Assembly (NCBI GenBank): GCA_025965775.1
Contig: JAOPWG010000492.1
Coordinates: 1 to 8,770 of the forward strand
Direction of reading: 5' to 3'
Source: Modestobacter sp.
Lineage (GTDB): Bacteria; Actinomycetota; Actinomycetes; Mycobacteriales; Geodermatophilaceae
Length of the DNA stretch: 8,770 nucleotides
This document shows, piece by piece, positions 4,751-8,770 of this stretch (its first letter is position 1; the number at the start of each line of letters is the position of its first letter). The notes under the pieces are model-generated. The model ran no database searches. It was not told the DNA's origin and worked only from the letters and a program-made list of their open reading frames with translations. Position numbers and translations under genes: made by a program.

Positions 4751-6886
4751 ATGCCTGTGTGGGACGTCGTGCACTCGATGCTGGGACGGTCCAGGCCGGA
4801 GGAGGACGGGCTGGTCGAGGCCGCCCCGGCGGTGGCGGTCCGCGAGGTCTTCCGCCGGTTCTGGCCCTTCGCCCGGCCGCTGCGCCGGTGGTTGGTTCTC
4901 AGCATCCTGCTGGGCAGCGCCGGCCCCGTGCTGGAGGGGGCGGGCATCTGGCTGTCGAAGCTCCTGGTCGACCACGTGCTGGTGCCCCGCGACTTCGCCG
5001 CGTTCGGCCCCCTTGCCGTCGCCTATCTCGGGATCACCGTGGCCACCGGTGCGCTCGGGTTCTTCGGGGCCTACCTCACCGCGTGGACCGGGGAGAGCTT
5101 CCTGCACCGCCTGCGCACCTCGGTCTTCGCGCATCTGCAGACGCTCTCGGTCGGTTTCTTCGACCGGCGCCGGCTCGGCGACATCATCAGCCGACTGACC
5201 GGCGACGTGATCGCCATCGAGAGCCTGGTCCTCTCCGGGATCGCCGCGATCGTCACCTCGCTGCTGAAGATCGTGCTGTTCGGTGCCGTGCTGTTCGTCC
5301 TCGACTGGCGCCTGGCGCTCATCGCGCTCGTCGTCGCCCCGCTGTTCTGGGTCGCCGCCCGCGTCTTCTCCCGGCGGATCAAGCGCGCCTCCACCGACGT
5401 CCGCCGACGCAGTGGCTCGATCGCGGCCGTGGTCGAGGAGAGCCTGGGCAACGCACCGTTGATCCAGGCGTACGGTCGGGAGCAGGCGGAGGTGGACCGC
5501 TTCACCGTCCAGTCCCTGGGTAGCGTCGCGGCGGCTCTCCGGGCGACGCGGATCAGCGCGTTGTTCACGCCCCTGGTCGACCTGGTCGAGGTCGTCGGCA
5601 TCGTCACGATCGTCGGGGTCGGAGCCTGGCAGCTGAGCGCCGGGTACATCACCCTGGGCGGTCTGCTGGCGTTCCTGCTGTACCTGTCCATGTTGTACAG
5701 CCCGATCAGCGGCCTGGGCCAGCTGTCCACGATCGTGTTCACTGCGGCAGCGGGCGCGGAGCGGATCGTCGAGCTTCTCGATCAGGAGCCGGAGGTGCGC
5801 CGGCCGGAGCACCCGGTACCTCTCGGGCGGGCATCGGGCCGTATCGGTGTGGAGGACGTCAGCTTCCGGTATCCCGGGACGGACACCGAGGTGCTCAGTG
5901 GCGTCAGCTTCGCCGCGGAGCCGGGTCGGACGACCGCGCTCGTAGGCCTGAGCGGGGCGGGGAAGTCCACGTTCGCCCGTCTGCTCCTGCGGCTGTACGA
6001 CCCGACCGCGGGACGCATCATGCTCGACGGTCTCGACCTCCGCGACCTCGACCCTGCGGAGTTGCGCGCCAACATCGCCATCGTGTTGCAGGAGACCCTG
6101 CTGGTCGACGCCAGTGTGACGGAGAACATCCGGGCCGGCCGCCCGGACGCGACCCATGACGAGATCGTCGCTGCCGCGAAGGCGGCCGACGCCCACCAGT
6201 TCATCGAGTGGCTACCCGAGGGCTACGACACCCGTGTCGGGCAGCGGGGTCGCCTGCTGTCGGGCGGCCAGCGCCAGCGGGTGGCGATTGCCCGGGCGAT
6301 GGTGCGGGACGCGCCGATCCTGCTGCTCGACGAGCCCACCGCCAGCCTGGACGCCCAGGCCAGCGAGCGCATCCTCGCCCCGATCCGACGGCTGATGGCT
6401 GGTCGCACCACCATCCTCATCTCGCACGACCTGCTGACCGTGGCCGAGGCCGACCAGATCCTGTACCTGGAGCGCGGCCGGATCGCCGAGGCCGGTTCGC
6501 ACGAGCAGCTGCTCCGGGCCGGCAACGGGTATGCACACCTCTACCAGTTGCGTCACACGGCGTCCGCCCATCCGAACGGCGGGACAGCGCGTCACCGCGC
6601 GCCCGAACCGGACGGCGTGCTGCTGTCCGGGCCTCCCACCGAGCCGCCGAGGGATGCGGCACCCGGGAACGGTGCGAGGCACCTCCGGCCGCCTGCGCCC
6701 GGACCCGGGAAGCTGGATGCCTGGTCCGAGCCTCCCTGGGGTGAGGCCCCATGGGGCCCACCGCCCAGGGGCGACTCGTCACCGTCCGGCCTCGACGTGC
6801 CCGGCGGGGAGTCCGACGAGCCCGCGGACCGCCGCCCGCAGCCTGCACCACACCGCCTCGTCCCACCCCACGGAGGTCGTCCATGA
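4751..6886 (+). CDS. ABC exporter, fused membrane and ATPase domains (half-transporter)
   Basis: This 711-residue protein would work as a dimer in the cytoplasmic membrane, pumping a substrate outward with ATP. Residues about 45-320 form a type I exporter membrane domain with six predicted helices, and include QTLSVGFFDRRRLGDIISRLTGD and the coupling region PLIQAYGREQAEVDRF. The ATPase domain (about 365-600) has Walker A GLSGAGKST (399-407), Q-loop Gln447, signature LSGGQRQRVAIARAM (from 503), Walker B ILLLDEP with D527 and E528, and H-loop His559. There is no N-terminal C39 peptidase domain, so it would not itself cleave a double-glycine leader. After about 603 comes a 109-residue Pro/Gly-rich tail unusual for the family. 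ATG 4751 directly abuts AGAGGG (4745-4750); GTG 4757, six bases after it, is an equally plausible start. A GTG at 4682 lies inside the hairpin and is unlikely. Placement between peptide and monooxygenase suggests export of the modified peptide. Confidence 0.93.
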   Translation: MPVWDVVHSMLGRSRPEEDGLVEAAPAVAVREVFRRFWPFARPLRRWLVLSILLGSAGPVLEGAGIWLSKLLVDHVLVPRDFAAFGPLAVAYLGITVATGALGFFGAYLTAWTGESFLHRLRTSVFAHLQTLSVGFFDRRRLGDIISRLTGDVIAIESLVLSGIAAIVTSLLKIVLFGAVLFVLDWRLALIALVVAPLFWVAARVFSRRIKRASTDVRRRSGSIAAVVEESLGNAPLIQAYGREQAEVDRFTVQSLGSVAAALRATRISALFTPLVDLVEVVGIVTIVGVGAWQLSAGYITLGGLLAFLLYLSMLYSPISGLGQLSTIVFTAAAGAERIVELLDQEPEVRRPEHPVPLGRASGRIGVEDVSFRYPGTDTEVLSGVSFAAEPGRTTALVGLSGAGKSTFARLLLRLYDPTAGRIMLDGLDLRDLDPAELRANIAIVLQETLLVDASVTENIRAGRPDATHDEIVAAAKAADAHQFIEWLPEGYDTRVGQRGRLLSGGQRQRVAIARAMVRDAPILLLDEPTASLDAQASERILAPIRRLMAGRTTILISHDLLTVAEADQILYLERGRIAEAGSHEQLLRAGNGYAHLYQLRHTASAHPNGGTARHRAPEPDGVLLSGPPTEPPRDAAPGNGARHLRPPAPGPGKLDAWSEPPWGEAPWGPPPRGDSSPSGLDVPGGESDEPADRRPQPAPHRLVPPHGGRP

Positions 6887-8193
6887 AGATCGTGTGCATC
6901 GGCGGAGGTCCGGCCGGCCTGTACTTCGCCATCTCGGCCAAGCTGCGAGATCCCCGCCGCGACATCACGGTCCTCGATCGCAACCCCCGCGGCGCAACCT
7001 ATGGATGGGGAGTCGTCTACTGGGACGACATGCTCGACCTCCTCTATGTCAACGACCCGGTCAGCGCCCGGGCGGTGCACCGCATCTCCACCCTGTGGAA
7101 GGACCAGCAGGTCCGCGTCGGTCATGAGGTGGCCCACCTCGGCGGTTACGGCTTCGCCGCCCAACGGGCCGCCTTCCTGAAGGCACTCACCGACCGGGCG
7201 ACCGAGTTGGGCGTCACGGTGCACGACGACCGGCCGGTCCGAGACCTGGACGAGTTCGCCGACGCCGACCTGATCGTGGCGGCCGACGGCGCAGGCAGCC
7301 TCACCCGCGAACTCGGCGGGGATCACTTCGGGACCCGGGTGGACACCGGCGCCAACCCCTACATCTGGCTGGGCACGGACACGGTGTTCGACAGCTTCGT
7401 CTTCGCCTTCGAGCAGACGCCGGCGGGCTGGATCTGGTTCCACTCCTACCCATCCAGCGGCAGCGTCAGCACCTGCATCGTGGAATGCACCGAGAAGACC
7501 TGGCGGTCCCTCGGTCTGGACCGGCTGGACGAGGACGACGGCCTCCGCCTGCTCGAGAAGATCTTCGAGCGACCGCTGGAGGGCGGCGCCCTGATCAGTC
7601 AGGCCCGCGGTGAGCCGGCCCGCTGGTTGCGCTTCAAGCAGGTGACCAACCGGACCTGGCGCCACGGGAACGTCGTCCTCATCGGGGATGCCGCCCACAC
7701 CACGCACTTCACCATCGGCTCGGGCACCCGTCTGGCGATCATCGATGCGGTCGAACTCGTCCGCAGTCTCGACGACTTCCCGGAGGACCTGTCCAGGGCA
7801 CTGTTCGACTTCGATGAACGCGCGCGGCCGAATCTCCAGGGGATACAGGGCGTGGCCCGCGCGAGCATGAACTGGTACGAACACGCCGACGACCACCTGG
7901 ACGGGCGCAATGCCGTAGAGACCGCCTACGCGATGGCGAACCGGAACTCGACTCGGCCTGCGGCGCTCAACCGGCGCTTCCGGCTCGAACAGCTACCTGT
8001 CATCCGGGGCCCCCAGTCCGTCCTCAACACCGTCCACCGGTGGCACATGGCGGCCCGCCGGGGACAGGTCCCCCTCGTGCCCGCCTGGCACCCCGGCCCC
8101 CCATCTCCGGGACCGCGCCCCCCTCGCCCTGCGGACACGCTCGGGGTCAGGCCGGCGCCGGCGGAGGCCGGCACGGTGAGGCCGGAAACCTGA
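6883..8193 (+). CDS. FAD-dependent aromatic monooxygenase, VioD/salicylyl-CoA 5-hydroxylase-like
   Basis: This 436-residue protein is a single-component flavoprotein hydroxylase expected to use FAD, NAD(P)H and O2 to hydroxylate an aromatic ring. The N-terminal Rossmann motif is GGGPAG (7-12). The DG motif is in LIVAADGAGSLTRELGG (D135, G136), and the GD motif in NVVLIGDAAHTTHFTIGSGTRLA (G268, D269). GWGVV after the first fold, the PYIWLGTDTVFDSF block and the STCIVEC block are features I associate with the tryptophan-modifying VioD/VioC and with salicylyl- and anthraniloyl-CoA hydroxylases. The last 40 or so residues are Pro-rich and probably disordered. ATG 6883 overlaps the exporter's TGA (ATGA), with GGAGG (6872-6876) six bases upstream, so the two are coupled. 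Next to a Trp-rich peptide and exporter, I infer that it oxidises peptide tryptophans. A small-molecule substrate cannot be excluded. Confidence 0.9.
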   Translation: MKIVCIGGGPAGLYFAISAKLRDPRRDITVLDRNPRGATYGWGVVYWDDMLDLLYVNDPVSARAVHRISTLWKDQQVRVGHEVAHLGGYGFAAQRAAFLKALTDRATELGVTVHDDRPVRDLDEFADADLIVAADGAGSLTRELGGDHFGTRVDTGANPYIWLGTDTVFDSFVFAFEQTPAGWIWFHSYPSSGSVSTCIVECTEKTWRSLGLDRLDEDDGLRLLEKIFERPLEGGALISQARGEPARWLRFKQVTNRTWRHGNVVLIGDAAHTTHFTIGSGTRLAIIDAVELVRSLDDFPEDLSRALFDFDERARPNLQGIQGVARASMNWYEHADDHLDGRNAVETAYAMANRNSTRPAALNRRFRLEQLPVIRGPQSVLNTVHRWHMAARRGQVPLVPAWHPGPPSPGPRPPRPADTLGVRPAPAEAGTVRPET

Positions 8194-8250
8194 GAACCCG
8201 GCCCAGGACGGTCTGCCGATCGGGGGGACGGCAGCGACGCCGTCCGGCTC

Positions 8251-8289
8251 CGGTGACGGTCACCGTCACCGTCACGGGACGACGGTGAC
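8251..8289. terminator. GTCACC-rich overlapping inverted repeats between convergent genes
   Basis: CGGTGACG (8251-8258) pairs with CGTCACCG (8264-8271) around a five-base loop. Alternatively GTCACCGTC (8265-8273) pairs with GACGGTGAC (8281-8289) around a seven-base loop. The two stems are mutually exclusive. The site lies between the end of the monooxygenase and the end of the minus-strand universal-stress-like sequence, overlapping the latter's stop. A bidirectional terminator is the natural reading. There is no T-run, so this is tentative. Confidence 0.45.
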
Positions 8290-8442
8290 CGGCCACGGGT
8301 GGTCGGGGGCGAGCATCGACAACGCCGGGGTGGCCCCGACGTGCACCGTCACCAGCCGGGTGCTCTGACGCCGGGCCAGACCGGCCGCGTAGGCGCCGGC
8401 GCGCAGTGCAATCGGTGAGCCGTCGAACCCCACCACGATCAC
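8272..8442 (-). CDS. Truncated universal stress protein-like sequence (56 aa), probably degenerate
   Basis: Starting at GTG 8442 the translation begins VIVVGFDGSP, the classic N-terminal strand and DGS motif of UspA-fold proteins. It continues ALRAGAYAAGLARRQ and RLVTVHVG, matching the first helix and second strand. It then stops at 56 residues (TGA 8274-8272), while family members have about 140. The C-terminal ATP-binding motif (G-x2-G-x9-G-S/T) is absent, and I do not find it in other frames downstream. Family-like residues also precede the GTG in the same open frame (AFELGTDGPA), back to an AGG codon at 8505-8503 where an ATG would be expected in a TEGGQ-type N-terminus. No ATG, GTG or TTG occurs between the upstream TAG and 8442. 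I read this as a decaying universal stress gene. A genuine short protein, translationally coupled by GTGA to the upstream frame, is the alternative. Confidence 0.5.
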   Translation of the reverse strand: MIVVGFDGSPIALRAGAYAAGLARRQSTRLVTVHVGATPALSMLAPDHPWPVTVVP

Positions 8443-8765
8443 CGCCGGCCCGTCCGTGCCCAGCTCGAACGCCCGGTGCTCGCGGTCCTGTCCTCCCTCG
8501 GTCCTCGGGAGCGGCCCGAGGCTCCGGTCCTGTGCCGGGGGCAGGGAGAGGGGGAGACAGAAGGAGGGGCCGGGGGCGAGGCGGACGCCGCAGACGTGGG
8601 CGAGGGGCCGCCGGTCCGGAATGCGGGGGGAGGGCTATCCGGCGCCAGGGCCGGCGGAGCGGCCACGCCCGCGGGTGCGCCGGCGTGGCGGGGCGGTGAG
8701 TCCCTGCCCGCCCCGGCGAGGACCAGCCCGCACGTCGCCGCGGCGATGCCCACCCCGACCGCCAC
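8439..8765 (-). CDS. Uncertain reading frame with one hydrophobic segment and a Pro/Ala/Ser-rich tail
   Basis: From GTG 8765 this frame gives 108 residues. A hydrophobic stretch (VAVGVGIAAATCGLVLAGAG) is followed by a long region rich in Pro, Ala, Ser, Gly and later Arg, with no recognisable domain. The frame is also open to the right edge, so it may be the last membrane helix and cytoplasmic tail of a larger protein, or a small secreted or anchored protein. Its TGA overlaps the GTG of the universal-stress-like sequence as GTGA, which mildly supports it as coding. Against it, the tail is the kind of composition any GC-rich frame can give, and the universal stress frame seems to extend through the overlap. 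Low confidence. Confidence 0.3.
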   Translation of the reverse strand: MAVGVGIAAATCGLVLAGAGRDSPPRHAGAPAGVAAPPALAPDSPPPAFRTGGPSPTSAASASPPAPPSVSPSPCPRHRTGASGRSRGPREDRTASTGRSSWARTGRR

Positions 8766-8770
8766 CTCAG

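Noticed and set aside
4751..5000. C39 peptidase domain on the exporter that would process a double-Gly leader
   Set aside because: Only about 45 residues precede the first membrane helix, with no Cys/His catalytic motif.
4526..6196. 556-codon open frame on the minus strand across peptide and exporter
   Set aside because: It is antisense to well-supported genes, rich in Asp/Arg/Gln/Gly without motifs, and covers the exporter's membrane domain and much of its ATPase domain.
6592..7896. 434-codon open frame on the minus strand opposite the monooxygenase
   Set aside because: The monooxygenase on the plus strand has all the flavin motifs. This frame has none and is a GC shadow.
8406..8699. 97-residue plus-strand frame near the right end
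   Set aside because: It is almost entirely Arg/Gly/Pro without motifs and lies opposite the universal-stress-like sequence.

Overview
The window is very GC-rich with strong G/C bias at third codon positions and short 4-bp gene overlaps, as in a high-GC actinobacterium. One feature narrows this down. A selenocysteine-type formate dehydrogenase carries TAG, not TGA, at its catalytic selenocysteine position, followed by a well-formed SECIS-like hairpin. UAG-programmed selenocysteine has been reported for Geodermatophilus and Blastococcus, so I infer a member of the Geodermatophilaceae. No taxonomic marker gene is present to prove it.

Left part (1-3881, minus strand): a formate dehydrogenase operon. 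The catalytic molybdopterin/[4Fe-4S]/Sec subunit (3881 to 624, read through the TAG at 3293-3291) overlaps by ATGA the start of the iron-sulfur beta subunit, which runs off the left edge. Read as an ordinary stop, the TAG would split the catalytic gene into two pieces. The frame is open on both sides of it and conserved residues flank it.

Middle (3882-4520): about 640 bp without a convincing gene, between the divergent formate dehydrogenase and peptide operons. It is rich in repeats: seven GTGAC motifs within 150 bp, a 31-bp-period imperfect duplication containing small CGAGC/GCTCG dyads, and a 10-bp tandem repeat.

Right-centre (4521-8193, plus strand): a compact three-gene unit resembling a minimal RiPP (ribosomally made, modified peptide) locus. 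It holds a 39-residue peptide made almost entirely of Trp, Gly and His repeats, then a GC-rich hairpin, then an ABC exporter (fused membrane and ATPase domains, no peptidase domain), then by ATGA overlap an FAD-dependent aromatic monooxygenase of the VioD/salicylyl-CoA 5-hydroxylase type. I infer that the peptide is made in excess, oxidised on its tryptophans by the monooxygenase and exported by the transporter. I know of no described family that matches this trio, and it is the best candidate here for an undescribed system.

Right end (8194-8770): GTCACC-rich inverted repeats, a truncated universal-stress-protein-like sequence on the minus strand, and a weak reading frame with one hydrophobic segment and a Pro/Ala/Ser-rich tail at the edge.
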